Shown: positions 1-10,487 of the stretch, piece by piece
How the letters are laid out: each line of letters starts with the position of its first letter
How positions within the stretch are numbered: position 1 is the stretch's first letter
Origin: a virus
Length of the DNA stretch: 40,090 bases
Direction: 5' to 3' (one strand)
Virus record (IMG/VR): IMGVR_UViG_3300045970_000289
Span: 1 to 40,090 of that record
Translations under genes and position numbers: made by a program
Notes under the pieces: model-generated
Seen by the model: only the letters and a program-made list of their open reading frames with translations
Told to the model about the DNA's origin: nothing
The model's database searches: none

Positions 1-1
1 T

Positions 2-3000
2 GGATATACCGCTGTCACACTAGGCGATGCTTCTGGCGCTACCATTGCATTTACTGAAAAAGAGATCCACAGACGCCTTGAAAGCATCCGAGATAAGATT
101 GCAGAACTCAATGCCGCTTTAGGTAATGGTTCTGTTATTTCTGCTTTAAAGGAAGTTAGAGCAAAAGAAGATGAAGGACAGAGCGATTTTTATCTAGACT
201 CTGCTACTATCAAGAACTCTTTCACTAAAGAAGAGCTTGAAGAGAAGCATGACGAGTTAGAGAAAACCTTAAACTCTGCCAAGTCTAAAGTAGACAGACT
301 TAGAAAAGAAGGCAAGACAAAAGAAGCTAACATCCTACAGTTAGATGTTAACGAAGATCAGGAAACCTTAGATAACATTATAGCTTTGCATAAAGCTTTA
401 GTGTCCAAGCCTGCTGACGACGATGCAGCTCGAGCTGCAAGCGAAAAGGATCTAGAAAAGGCTAAGCGTAGACACGAAAGTGCCCAAGCTAGACAAATGG
501 GCCTACAGGGTGGTCAAAAGCAGATTTCAACTAAGGGTTTGGATCAAACTGAATCTCTAGTTTATAAAGAACAGCCAAAGCCAGGTGATGAGTATGCTCT
601 AACCTTCAATGGTATGATTCAAACTGCCACGTCTAAGGGAATCAAGAATAAGAAGTTTAACTTATTCCAAAGTTCTATCGTAGCTACGGGCGGCGTAATG
701 AAGCAGATTGCCCTTGAGGTTCTACCCGGCCACAAGCACATCCCTGTTTTAAAGACCCTTCTCACAAAAATGGCCCAGAGTGACCATGAAATTGAAAAAA
801 ATAGCGACCTTGTAAAGCTTTGCTGGCTGTATCTTGGTGGAGAAAAGGCTTTAGCTGCTGCTAAGAACTCACCTGAGTTTTTAAAAGCTCTTAGAGTCCT
901 AGAATCTCGTAACTTCAATACAGTAACAAATCCTATTGATGACATTCAAACCGTAGATCAAATCCCAGACAGAAAAAATGTTAAGGATCTATTCTCTGCT
1001 ATCAGAGAAACCCTAGCTTCCGATACCAAGGCTCAGGCTGAAATAACCGCTAATTCTTTAGCCATTATTGATGCTTGCAGTGAGCTGGTGCTTAATCCCA
1101 CTACAGCTAAAGAGTTTAACGTTATTGATACTCTTTTCTATGCTATCATGAACTTTGCTGGTGCAAAGGGAGATATCTCAAGATTTGAGAAAATCCCTGG
1201 TCCAGTTAAAAATACTGGAAACATCCTAGTACCTTCTGCTAGAAAACTAATAACTAAGGAGCAGGAAGCTGCTGAGCAGTCTACTTTAGGCGGCTATGTT
1301 AATCCTTCCCGTGGACACAAGTCTGAACCCACAAGAACTCCTGGAAACAAAGCTTTTAACACCGGAGTAACCGAACCAAAAGCAAACAAAGATGCTGTAG
1401 CACCGGTAGTCAGAAATCCTTCGGATATTGATGCTGCAGTAAGAGAAGAAGTACAAAAAGCCTGTGAATTTGGCGGCGTAGATTTTGAATCTGGCGCTCT
1501 CGGAGACACAGCCCAACGCTTACAAAGCATGATTTCTTCTGGTAGAGCAACAGGTTCTACTATAGCTTCTGTACTAACTGCCCACTTCAAGGCATTCTCT
1601 GAACGATCTTATGATGTTCGTGATCCTAAAACCGGTGCTGTAACTAAAAAGGTTCTTATTGGACCCAAAGGTGTTTTACAAAGCCAGCTAGAGTTCTTAA
1701 AATCTCTAGAAGCCAGAACACTATCTCTAACCGATGCACAATATACTCAGAGAAAGCAGGAATGCTTAACTCAGATTTCTAACTTAAAGAAAGTAATCGA
1801 AAAATCTGATCAAATCTTAGCCCAGTTAGTAGAAGACACTAAGAAGTTAAAGCCCACAGACTTAGCTGCTATGGGAGATGTTTTCAAGGCTGCAAAACCT
1901 ATCGCAACATCTAATGCCCTTGCATCAACCTCTGTAGTTCCTTTAGATAGCCCTGAAGGTAAGGTACTCACTTCTTACCTAAACGCTGTTGTAGAAGTTA
2001 TCGAAAATCTACCTAAAGTTGAAGCACCCGCATCAGCTACAGTAAAAGAAGATGATGCTGATCTAAAAGCTGCCAAGGAAGCCTTAGCTTCTATCCGACA
2101 GGAAATAGGCGAAGCTCTAGACCTAAAGAGTGAAGCTGTTGCTGAAAAGAATAAAACTCTAGTCGCAAAATGGAATAAAAAGCTTAGCGCCCTCGGAAAG
2201 CAAGAAGAGGATGCTATTAACAAGTGTGATGACGAGCAAAGAGCTTTAGATCTAGAATTACTAACCCGTAGAAAGAAAGGTCACACAGAGTTTGCCGATC
2301 AGAAGGATTCTCTCGAAAGAGATAAGCTTATTGCTCAAGGTGCTATCGTTAAGGATAAGGCAGCTCAGATTCTGAGTAGCTCAGCTTCTGAAGGTAAGAT
2401 TGACATTCTACGCGTAGAAACTTTATTTAACGATATCGTACCAGAGGGTATCAATAACAAGGTCAGTGACAGAATTCTAAATAACACTGAAGATACTTTC
2501 AAGACACTTCGTGAATTTGATGCCGAAGCTGAGACACAAACTACCGGATGGCAAAGACCTCTTAGAACAGCTTTACGAGACTTAGCGTCTTACTTAGATA
2601 CTCCAGAACTTCTCAACAAAGATGCTGAGGGTAGATATAATGCTGTTTCCAAGTTAATAGAACCCTTCAGAGAATCTCTAAAGGAGGAAGTAGACTTTGA
2701 CTGGTTCGTAGAAAATGAAGGTCTATCTGCAGAAGCCAAGATTGCCAGACGCAACAAAGCCATTGAAGGTTCTGTAGAGTCTGAAGAGGACATTTTACAG
2801 ACTGACTTAGCTTCTGTAGCTAAAGACGATAAGTCTTTAGACGATGCTGAAGAAGTTATCAAGCGCGGATTGCTTTTTACCAGATTACACGATAACCAAG
2901 TAATTGGTATTCTTGGAGTATCTCCTGATTCTCCTGATGGACAGCGTCTAACTCGCAATATGACCTCAAGAGCTTACGAGGAAATTCCTTTCGGTCCTAC

Positions 3001-6000
3001 CGAAGAGCCAGTTCTAGATGAAAATGATGAACCAGTTCTTGATGAAGAAGGCAAGCAAAAAACACAGCTTGTAGATATTAGAAAGCATCTTAAGACTGAA
3101 GATGTTAAGTTTAGACACAGCTCTAGAAAAACTGATACTACTGCACAGATTACTATGAATACTAGAGTAATCAAGCCAGGTACAGCTCTTCTTGGAAATC
3201 CTGAAGTAGTTCGTACAGAAGCTCTTGCAAGAGATCTTTATTACGATAATACCCAAAACTTAGATCTACATGTAGAGCGTTTTTATCAATCCTGCACAGA
3301 GTTTGTTAGAAGATTCCATATGGCTGATGCTAACAGTAGCTTTGAAGAAGATCCTAACTTCGTATCAGGTCTTATCAACCTAATCGGTAGATATAAGAAA
3401 GATCTATCAACCTCACCAGCAGCTGCCAGATTAGAAACTTCTATATTCTTACATGGTATCCTTAAGGGAGACTTTGAAGGCTCTTCTGTATCTCTTAACA
3501 AAACCCAAGGGTTAGATGTAGAGTTTTCAAACATGAAGACTCATTTACCATCAGAAACCATCCTTTCTAAGCTAAGCGGTGCTCCAGAAGTAGCTGGTAT
3601 TCTAGAATACCTAGAATTCCAAAAGAATCAGAAACTACTTACGCTCCCTGTAAAGATTATGAAGGCTCCGGTAATTGGTTTAGGGGAAAACACATTAACG
3701 CTAAATAGTGCAACGCTCTTAAACATTATGAGCTGCATCAGAAGTTTCACATCTCCAGAAGCCTTCGACCTATCTCTAAACAAAAAGAACGAAGACGTAT
3801 TATCTGGACTATTAAATACAAACAACTACAGTAAGAAATTCAAGATTAGTGCTGCAACAGCTCTCTTTATGAAGTTGTATTTCCTAATCAATCTAAAGAA
3901 AGCCATCGCAAAAGTAAATGTCTTAGAACAGTTTAAGGGAGATTTCCTTAACATTTCTATGGAAGATAGAGACGATCCAACTCTTAAGAAGATGAAGGAA
4001 AAGCTCAAAGAACTAAACAAAAACTTTGAATCCATTGTCCTAGCCGACTTTACTAAGGATTTCAAGGATGGTGGCACTATCGACAAGGCTATTTCTGCTG
4101 GTTTAAAGAACCTAAGAGAGCTAGCTGATAAGGTAGACGGTGGTATTGACGTTTGGAAGCAGGGTAGAGAGCTTGATCACGTTCTATTACCAAAGGGTGA
4201 AGAAGAACTCAAAGAGTTTGTAAGTACTCTAGGACGATCTAAAGATGAGGCTATTTCTTCCGGTATGAGGAACGAATGGAATACCGATAGTTTGTCTCCA
4301 GCGGCCCGTGCAATGTCTCAATTACTCTTCGGTAAGGATGATCAACCTTTACTAACGGCTTTAAATAATGCCATCACTATAGTAAAAACTGGTCTGAAAT
4401 ATGACTGTTCCTTCAAAATCACAGAAGCTATCGCCAAGTATGATGCTTATGATACCGAACTTAAACACTTCGACCAAACTGGTTTTAATGAAGCTATGGC
4501 AGCCTTTACTGGTAATACCGATGTAATGGCTTTTGCTAATAACTTTAAGACTGAAGAACTAACCAACGATCTAAAAGTTTCTGTTGTTTCTGATGAAGGT
4601 TTTAATAACTTAGAAAATGATTTCTTAGCTTCTTTCGTAAAACACTTCTCTTATGATGCCTTAATGAGTTCTATAGCATCTAAGGATCTAGATGAGTATG
4701 TTGAAACCTTCAATAAATCTTTTGATAGTTCCAACCAAAATGAAGAGTTAAAGAAATATAAGGTAGCTTTTGTTGGCTTATACCAAAAGGGTGCTGGTGA
4801 TGATTTACCAACTGCCGATGAGTTAACAAGAAGTCTTGAACATAGCAATAAGGGAATCCAGGCCTTAGAGAAAGAACTTAAAAATCCAACTGAAACAACA
4901 AACGTAGAAGAGCTTACAGCTCAAATCGAAGCTGCGAAGAAGCGCAATAAAGAAATTGCAGACGAGTTAAACAGTATTGTTGTTGATCCAAATTCAGCAG
5001 CCGGTAAAGAACATCTAGATAAATTAAGAGCTGGAGTTTCAGCGAAAACTAGAGAATTAGACAAATTCGGTACTGTACCACAGGATCAAGTAGTGTCTAA
5101 AAAGGTAGATGCCAATGGCAACATCGGAATCGAACTAAGTAGACCAAAGCAAGCTGGGTATAAGTTAGTAACCAAAGAATCTGCCCAGGGCTTCAGGGAA
5201 GGTGTAAAGGGCGGTGAAACCTCTGGGGGTAGACGCGCAAGATACACAATTCTTTCTGCTAGTGATGTTATACAACGATTTGCCACCGGTGTAGATAGAG
5301 TCATTCCTATTCTTATCGACACATATGGTGAAGGTGCTGGACGTAATAAAGAAGGTAAGTCAATTCCAGTTCGTTTACGAGAATATCGAAATAGCGTTGA
5401 AGCCTCCCTAGATGGTGTCAAGGGTGCTATTAAAACTATCGAAGGCGATGCATTAGCTCCACAAATTCAAGAGATTGCTTTAGGATATTTAACCTCAATC
5501 CCTGCACAAGAACGCCCAGCAGGAATCCCAATCCTAGAAAACCCAGAACTAACTATTCAGCATGCTAAGAAGTACTTTGACCCACAAAACGGAGTCTTGA
5601 ATGGTATTGGTGCATTTGCTCAGTATATCGCATCTGGTATTATCAAGGGTAAAACTACTACTGACAAGGCAATTGAAGCTGTAAATAAGGTTTTAAGTAA
5701 TACTACTTTCTTACAAGCAATCAAAGATAAGACAACACCTTACCAGGTACAAGATTTAACCTGGGATGGTGGAGTTCAAGTAGCCACAAAGGGAGTTTCA
5801 AAAGTTACCGCTGCTGCTTTAGCACCAACAACGGAGAGATTCTTTGCTGCCAATATGACTGAGGATGCTACTAGAAAGAGACTAGAAGCTGCTAAAAATA
5901 GAGTTGTTGCAAAGGGTGCTACTGCTTTCCCAGATGTAAAGAAGATTAACGATTCTCTACAAGAATCTTTAAAACCCTTACAGGAAAAAGTAAAGGAACT

Positions 6001-7153
6001 AACTGCTAATATTGCAGCAACTAAAGCTGAGATTAATACTGCTATTGCCGCACCAAAAGACCTGTCAAAGAAAACTAAACCAGCTGAAGTTAATATTGAT
6101 ACTCTGAAGCTTAGACTAAACTCACAGCAAACTAGTTTAGCTTCTGTAAACAAACAAATAGAAAATCTAAACGCATCTGCTAATGCTCAGTTAACAATAG
6201 AGCCTCAGATGATGACTTATCTAAACAACATTTACAAGGAAGCAGAGTCTCTTCTTACTAACTATGAAAAGACTATTGCTTCTACTGAAGGTAATAAGAA
6301 TAAGGCTACTAGATTCCAAACAGAAATCGCTCCTCTACAAAAGCAGCTACCTGCAGTAATAAGCTTTATTTCTGCTGAAAGCGATGCCGCTAATAAAACC
6401 TATAAACCAGCTAAAGACTTACTACAAAACTTTATTGCTCTATTAAAGCAGAGGGTTAATTTCGTAGACACTTATGCTGAAAGTACTTCTATTGGTATAT
6501 TAGCAGCTGTCAACTTCATTGCTTTACTAGAAGCCGCTGCTGAACCAGAAGAAGTAGAGTTAAAAAATGCTGTAGAGGCACAGGCACAAATCAAGGCTCT
6601 AACCGATCAAAAGGAAGAACTTGAAAAGTCTGCCAATAAAAAGACTGATACAGAAGAAGTTGTAAAAGCTAGAAAGCTACAGATTAGTGCCATTGACACC
6701 AAAATCCGTAATCTTCGTGGAGCTAAGAAAGAAATTGAAGAGTCTTGGTCATCTTTAGATCAAAACCCCTATGTTATTTCTATGGCTTATAAGATTTGGG
6801 CAACTAAGAAGCTAAAGGATGCTAATAACTACACCATCCTAGGACCTGAGCCAGGTAAGCCTGGAGTTCTTACTCAGCTCCCAGCTATCAGAAGAGCCGT
6901 TCAGTCTGCCGTATTTATCTTACTCAAAGATGACAGCGACTTTGTTGATATGGTTGCAGGATTTAACAGCAGTTTCCACTTAGGCTTCTCAGTAGATCCT
7001 TCAGAATCTGAATCTGTTGCTTCTAATGTAAAGAGAGTCCAAGTCTACGCCCAAATTTCAGATTTCTGGTCTATTAAAAAGGTCGCAGAACACGATATAC
7101 CTTACACGAAGACCTTGTTTAACTCCGCGAAAGCAAAAGCGAAAGCAAAATAA
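2..7153 (+). CDS. Giant coiled-coil phage protein, 5' end outside the window
   Basis: The reading frame is open from base 2, with no stop before the TAA at 7151-7153, so the gene begins left of the window. A TTG at 386 is only an internal codon. At least 2383 residues are visible. I do not recognise a family. The protein is soluble-looking, with no signal peptide or membrane segment, and is rich in charged heptad-like stretches (near bases 200-370, 4810-4980, 5940-6200 and 6550-6750) that should form coiled coils. A short duplication, EPVLDE twice, lies near 3006-3045. The C-terminus is a basic Ala-Lys repeat. It is followed by a 761-residue unknown that starts in a TAATG overlap, so the two are probably translated together. 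Its size and position next to structural-looking genes suggest a virion protein, perhaps one ejected with DNA, but that is inference. The coding call is secure; the function is unknown. Confidence 0.93.
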   Translation, partial: GYTAVTLGDASGATIAFTEKEIHRRLESIRDKIAELNAALGNGSVISALKEVRAKEDEGQSDFYLDSATIKNSFTKEELEEKHDELEKTLNSAKSKVDRLRKEGKTKEANILQLDVNEDQETLDNIIALHKALVSKPADDDAARAASEKDLEKAKRRHESAQARQMGLQGGQKQISTKGLDQTESLVYKEQPKPGDEYALTFNGMIQTATSKGIKNKKFNLFQSSIVATGGVMKQIALEVLPGHKHIPVLKTLLTKMAQSDHEIEKNSDLVKLCWLYLGGEKALAAAKNSPEFLKALRVLESRNFNTVTNPIDDIQTVDQIPDRKNVKDLFSAIRETLASDTKAQAEITANSLAIIDACSELVLNPTTAKEFNVIDTLFYAIMNFAGAKGDISRFEKIPGPVKNTGNILVPSARKLITKEQEAAEQSTLGGYVNPSRGHKSEPTRTPGNKAFNTGVTEPKANKDAVAPVVRNPSDIDAAVREEVQKACEFGGVDFESGALGDTAQRLQSMISSGRATGSTIASVLTAHFKAFSERSYDVRDPKTGAVTKKVLIGPKGVLQSQLEFLKSLEARTLSLTDAQYTQRKQECLTQISNLKKVIEKSDQILAQLVEDTKKLKPTDLAAMGDVFKAAKPIATSNALASTSVVPLDSPEGKVLTSYLNAVVEVIENLPKVEAPASATVKEDDADLKAAKEALASIRQEIGEALDLKSEAVAEKNKTLVAKWNKKLSALGKQEEDAINKCDDEQRALDLELLTRRKKGHTEFADQKDSLERDKLIAQGAIVKDKAAQILSSSASEGKIDILRVETLFNDIVPEGINNKVSDRILNNTEDTFKTLREFDAEAETQTTGWQRPLRTALRDLASYLDTPELLNKDAEGRYNAVSKLIEPFRESLKEEVDFDWFVENEGLSAEAKIARRNKAIEGSVESEEDILQTDLASVAKDDKSLDDAEEVIKRGLLFTRLHDNQVIGILGVSPDSPDGQRLTRNMTSRAYEEIPFGPTEEPVLDENDEPVLDEEGKQKTQLVDIRKHLKTEDVKFRHSSRKTDTTAQITMNTRVIKPGTALLGNPEVVRTEALARDLYYDNTQNLDLHVERFYQSCTEFVRRFHMADANSSFEEDPNFVSGLINLIGRYKKDLSTSPAAARLETSIFLHGILKGDFEGSSVSLNKTQGLDVEFSNMKTHLPSETILSKLSGAPEVAGILEYLEFQKNQKLLTLPVKIMKAPVIGLGENTLTLNSATLLNIMSCIRSFTSPEAFDLSLNKKNEDVLSGLLNTNNYSKKFKISAATALFMKLYFLINLKKAIAKVNVLEQFKGDFLNISMEDRDDPTLKKMKEKLKELNKNFESIVLADFTKDFKDGGTIDKAISAGLKNLRELADKVDGGIDVWKQGRELDHVLLPKGEEELKEFVSTLGRSKDEAISSGMRNEWNTDSLSPAARAMSQLLFGKDDQPLLTALNNAITIVKTGLKYDCSFKITEAIAKYDAYDTELKHFDQTGFNEAMAAFTGNTDVMAFANNFKTEELTNDLKVSVVSDEGFNNLENDFLASFVKHFSYDALMSSIASKDLDEYVETFNKSFDSSNQNEELKKYKVAFVGLYQKGAGDDLPTADELTRSLEHSNKGIQALEKELKNPTETTNVEELTAQIEAAKKRNKEIADELNSIVVDPNSAAGKEHLDKLRAGVSAKTRELDKFGTVPQDQVVSKKVDANGNIGIELSRPKQAGYKLVTKESAQGFREGVKGGETSGGRRARYTILSASDVIQRFATGVDRVIPILIDTYGEGAGRNKEGKSIPVRLREYRNSVEASLDGVKGAIKTIEGDALAPQIQEIALGYLTSIPAQERPAGIPILENPELTIQHAKKYFDPQNGVLNGIGAFAQYIASGIIKGKTTTDKAIEAVNKVLSNTTFLQAIKDKTTPYQVQDLTWDGGVQVATKGVSKVTAAALAPTTERFFAANMTEDATRKRLEAAKNRVVAKGATAFPDVKKINDSLQESLKPLQEKVKELTANIAATKAEINTAIAAPKDLSKKTKPAEVNIDTLKLRLNSQQTSLASVNKQIENLNASANAQLTIEPQMMTYLNNIYKEAESLLTNYEKTIASTEGNKNKATRFQTEIAPLQKQLPAVISFISAESDAANKTYKPAKDLLQNFIALLKQRVNFVDTYAESTSIGILAAVNFIALLEAAAEPEEVELKNAVEAQAQIKALTDQKEELEKSANKKTDTEEVVKARKLQISAIDTKIRNLRGAKKEIEESWSSLDQNPYVISMAYKIWATKKLKDANNYTILGPEPGKPGVLTQLPAIRRAVQSAVFILLKDDSDFVDMVAGFNSSFHLGFSVDPSESESVASNVKRVQVYAQISDFWSIKKVAEHDIPYTKTLFNSAKAKAKAK

Positions 7154-9438
7154 TGACCAAGAAAACACCAATAGCAGATAAAATTCATCAGGCTATGAAA
7201 CTTCTAGAGAAGATTCAATCTGATGTACCTCTAGCAAATACAATGGATACGGGGATTGATACAGATCACCGTACCCAGGTATGGAGAGATACTAAGAAAA
7301 AGTATGATACTGCTTTAGGTTTAGACAATATAAGAAATACTTTTGGCCAACCAGACGCTAATAAAATAGATGTTCCAATGCAGTATGGCCCAAAAGAAAA
7401 GGATACTAACAAAGCTGTATCTAATGCTCTATTCAGTGCTCCAGATATACAGAAGAAGAAAGTAGATCTTCTGCAGGTTAAAGAACAGGCAACAACACCT
7501 GAAACTAAAACCGAAATGGTTAATCCTTATATCTGGAGAACTCCTGATACTTTACAACCACTAACCGAAGTAATCGGTGTTAGTGGAAAACAGGGTAATA
7601 AAGAAGATTTCTATAGAATTGCTGGTACAGATTCCATCTTTACTCGGCGTATGGGAGAGCAGTTTGCTAACTGCTACTATGCTGGAATATCTCAAAAACT
7701 TACTCCAGCTGTTTCAGTTTTTCTATACAGCCTTAATGGTACTAGACCTAGAGGCGGCGTAAACGCTGTAAGGTTCGTAAACCAATACGCTCTGCAGCAG
7801 TACAAACAACCTTTAATGGAAGCTGTCGACACAGTAATAGCTGGCATTAAAAACCCAGATGATATTGCACTATTAGAACAGTTAAAGGGATTACACATAG
7901 ACGATTTGCCCACAGCTATCTATAACTCATTATTAGTGGGTATCTTAGATGCAGCTAATATAGGTATACACAAAGATAATGAAGAACTTACAGTAGATGC
8001 TAACAAAGTTGGTCATCAGGCATTAGAACCCCAGGCCGCTTTAAGAAATCTGCAGAATGCTCTATTTATAACTGCCAGACCCGGGGATAGTTTAGAATTA
8101 CCTGGAGGGCTTTTAAACAGTATTTCTACTGGTTTAGAGAGCGTTAAAACCGCTGCGTCAGCCTATGATCCTTTGTTTATTGCGGCATTAAAAGAAGCTC
8201 GTAAAAAGAATAAGTGGAATATCAAAAAGACTACCCAGTCTGCTAAGACAACTATGTCTTTCATCTTAGCTCAGATCATAAACCAGATAAACAACAACAA
8301 ATATAACATTGACTTATCATCTACACCAGACGTTTCTAGTGAAGTATATTTAAGCAAGTTTGGCTTTACTGCTGATAGAATAACTGAGTTTGCTAAAGTA
8401 TTCAAGTCTTCACGCGTTACAAAGAATTGCCCTATTGTAGTAATGAGAGGGAAAGTAGGAGGAGACTCAGATAATTTAGTTTATTCTGTAGATACCACTA
8501 TTTCCGATATTGATAACAACTTTGACTTTAAACTATCTAATATAAAACCACTAGGTCTTACAGCCATGGTACATAAGTATCTTATGCACGAAGCTTTGTC
8601 TAGACTTAAGGTTTTAAACAAACAAACCTATCTAGAAGTTTTCCATGACTTGTTTGATAATACTGAAAATATTCAGAGTGCTAGAAACGGCCCACTGTAT
8701 TTAGAGCGTATGTTAAACACCGCTTTAAATGATGATTTAAGCTTTAATGAGGGTGTGTTCTTCGTTGGGTTATCTCCAATGTTCTGGGATGCTCCTAATG
8801 GAAATCAGATCAAGGTGGCTACAAAAGATCCAGCCATAGCTCTGCGTAACATTATCTGGCCCTACAAGATAACTGGCTCTGGTGAAGAGTCTAAAGTCTG
8901 GGGTTATAAGATAGAAAAAGCCGAAGAACTTTTCTTTGAGCGAGAGATAGATGAAGCTGCGGAGAAAATTAATCCCGCTATGCCTGATTATAGAGAGCGT
9001 TTAGCAGAAATGCAGATGTCTAACATCATAAATGATGCAGTTCCTTCAGTTATTGAAGAGAGACAGAAACAACTCTTGGGTGTTGATCAGCTACAGTTCA
9101 AAACTTTAGTTGAACTAAGAAATGGTATCTTAAAGACTTTATATAGTTTGGATACCTCGGAAAACGAGAACATTAATCAGGTAGAAGAACTGATAAAGAT
9201 CTTATACAAAAACATATCTTCTGGCTTTTGGACAACCGATGGTGACGAGTTTGGTGGAAACTTAGCTTGCTATAATCCTTGGAAAAAGGGACGAACTCTA
9301 TATACTAGGTTTACAAAAGATAACGTCTCTAGAATCCTCGCAGATGCTTCAAGAGAAACTGCCGGAAATGCTCTTAGAGCCTCTGCCGGTAGAGCTACAC
9401 TTAGCCCTAACAACTTTATTCCTTTAAAGAAGCCATAA
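7153..9438 (+). CDS. Conserved-looking phage protein of unknown function (761 aa)
   Basis: The ATG overlaps the stop of the giant upstream gene (TAATG), which indicates translational coupling. There is only a weak purine run upstream. No family is recognised. The protein looks globular and soluble, with a charged, probably disordered first 110 residues, then a mixed alpha/beta body, and no signal peptide, membrane segment or metal-binding motif that I can see. The next gene begins two bases after its stop. Because it sits between a giant coiled-coil protein and a collagen-like protein, a virion or virion-assembly role is plausible, but the sequence does not show one. Confidence 0.9.
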   Translation: MTKKTPIADKIHQAMKLLEKIQSDVPLANTMDTGIDTDHRTQVWRDTKKKYDTALGLDNIRNTFGQPDANKIDVPMQYGPKEKDTNKAVSNALFSAPDIQKKKVDLLQVKEQATTPETKTEMVNPYIWRTPDTLQPLTEVIGVSGKQGNKEDFYRIAGTDSIFTRRMGEQFANCYYAGISQKLTPAVSVFLYSLNGTRPRGGVNAVRFVNQYALQQYKQPLMEAVDTVIAGIKNPDDIALLEQLKGLHIDDLPTAIYNSLLVGILDAANIGIHKDNEELTVDANKVGHQALEPQAALRNLQNALFITARPGDSLELPGGLLNSISTGLESVKTAASAYDPLFIAALKEARKKNKWNIKKTTQSAKTTMSFILAQIINQINNNKYNIDLSSTPDVSSEVYLSKFGFTADRITEFAKVFKSSRVTKNCPIVVMRGKVGGDSDNLVYSVDTTISDIDNNFDFKLSNIKPLGLTAMVHKYLMHEALSRLKVLNKQTYLEVFHDLFDNTENIQSARNGPLYLERMLNTALNDDLSFNEGVFFVGLSPMFWDAPNGNQIKVATKDPAIALRNIIWPYKITGSGEESKVWGYKIEKAEELFFEREIDEAAEKINPAMPDYRERLAEMQMSNIINDAVPSVIEERQKQLLGVDQLQFKTLVELRNGILKTLYSLDTSENENINQVEELIKILYKNISSGFWTTDGDEFGGNLACYNPWKKGRTLYTRFTKDNVSRILADASRETAGNALRASAGRATLSPNNFIPLKKP

Positions 9439-9440
9439 CT

Positions 9441-10415
9441 ATGTTAACCTCTACTACTCCAACAGCTTCTGCTATCGGACCTACTGGTCCTACTGGAACA
9501 GCTACAGGTCCTACCGGTGTTCCAGGACCTACAGCTATAGTTGCGCCACAAAGTCAACCTACCGGTGTTCCAGGACCTACAGCCGTTGCTCCTCCAGAGC
9601 CTGTAGAGGCACCTACAGGAGATTCTATTGCTCTTGGCCTTCTATGGTATGCCGTAGGAGCATTAGCCTATACAGCAATACATCATAGAACTGTAAATGA
9701 TATTAAGACTACTAAGTCTGGTAATGGACTGTTTATGCACGACATTATTGTCGGTGCTAATAAAATCATCCAGATTGATATCGGACAAGGTACTAGTGCT
9801 GAAGCTGTTGCAAAAGAACAGGCAGATGCAAACAAAGAAGCCTATGAAGAGGCTGTAGCTATGGGCCCATCACCAGAAGCCGTTAGAAACGGTGAGACTG
9901 AAGAGGTCTTTGCTCAAAAAGTGTCTCAGGCCATTAACAAGCCTTTTGAAGATACTGAAGAGCCTGAAGAAGTACAGCCAGAACCAACAACTACTCCTAT
10001 TGAAGCTCCAGAAGAGGCTAGAGTAGAAGAACCTACATCAGCAACAGAAGAGCCTTTCGATGGAAATCCCATAAAGTCCTTCACTGACCTAGCGTTTAAT
10101 GTTAAAGAGGGTGGGTTTAATGCAGTTCAGAAGTTAGTAAATACTTTAGCTTCTTCCGAAAAAGGTAAGCAAGTTCTCATCAGGGCATTAAAGAACAAGC
10201 CTGGTGTTAATACTATAATACTCTCTGCGCTATCTAGCCCATCTACACGAAAAGCTATCGCCCAGACAATGGATACAACAAAAGTATCTGAAAAAGAATC
10301 AATGCAGGCCCAAAGTCAAGTTATGGCTCTATATAAGAAGCTATGGGATAAGGGAGATATTACAGCTGACGATTTCGGATTCTCCGAAGTCGAAACTCCC
10401 GTGGAAGCCAAGTAA
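9441..10415 (+). CDS. Collagen-like repeat protein with one membrane segment (324 aa)
   Basis: Residues 13-46 carry Gly-x-y triplets (GPTGPTG, GPTGVPGPT), the pattern of phage collagen-like stalks that form triple helices. Residues about 63-80 (IALGLLWYAVGALAYTAI) form a single hydrophobic segment long enough to cross a membrane. It is followed by an acidic Pro/Glu-rich linker (about 150-210) and a helical C-terminal region. The gene starts two bases after the preceding stop, with a weak AAAGAAG upstream. A collagen-like arm followed by a membrane or hydrophobic helix is unusual. It could be a virion protein that contacts the envelope, or the hydrophobic segment may be buried in an assembly. 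A second collagen-like protein lies at the right edge of the window. The function is not established. Confidence 0.88.
   Translation: MLTSTTPTASAIGPTGPTGTATGPTGVPGPTAIVAPQSQPTGVPGPTAVAPPEPVEAPTGDSIALGLLWYAVGALAYTAIHHRTVNDIKTTKSGNGLFMHDIIVGANKIIQIDIGQGTSAEAVAKEQADANKEAYEEAVAMGPSPEAVRNGETEEVFAQKVSQAINKPFEDTEEPEEVQPEPTTTPIEAPEEARVEEPTSATEEPFDGNPIKSFTDLAFNVKEGGFNAVQKLVNTLASSEKGKQVLIRALKNKPGVNTIILSALSSPSTRKAIAQTMDTTKVSEKESMQAQSQVMALYKKLWDKGDITADDFGFSEVETPVEAK
9510..9583 (+). repeat. 26-base direct repeat inside the collagen-like coding region
   Basis: Bases 9510-9535 and 9558-9583 are identical over 26 bases and spaced 48 bases apart, in frame. Each encodes a Pro-Thr-Gly-Val-Pro-Gly-Pro-Thr unit. 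Such in-frame repeats let collagen-like arms change length by recombination or slippage. Confidence 0.8.
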
Positions 10416-10435
10416 CCCATATTTTTGCTTTGGTT

Positions 10436-10487
10436 AAGCCTCAGGCTGAGCGATATAGGATACAAGCCATTCCCGAGGCTTGTGGAG
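10436..10487 (+). promoter_or_regulatory. Leader with alternative hairpins next to the ribosome binding site
   Basis: The 76-base gap before the RecB-like nuclease holds mutually exclusive inverted repeats. ACAAGCC (10462-10468) pairs with GGCTTGT (10477-10483) across an 8-base loop. AAGCCTC (10436-10442) can instead pair with GAGGCTT (10475-10481). A small AGCCT/AGGCT hairpin (10437-10447) is also possible. The ribosome binding site GGAG (10484-10487) follows directly after the first stem. This is compatible with control of translation, but no known riboswitch or protein-binding element is recognised. Confidence 0.4.

Noticed and set aside
386-388. TTG at 386 as the start of the giant gene
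   Set aside because: The frame is open and protein-like back to base 2, so this codon is internal.
7692-7913. Minus-strand open frame inside the 761-residue gene, as an example of the many shadows
   Set aside because: It is contained in a well-supported gene and lacks start signals and context.
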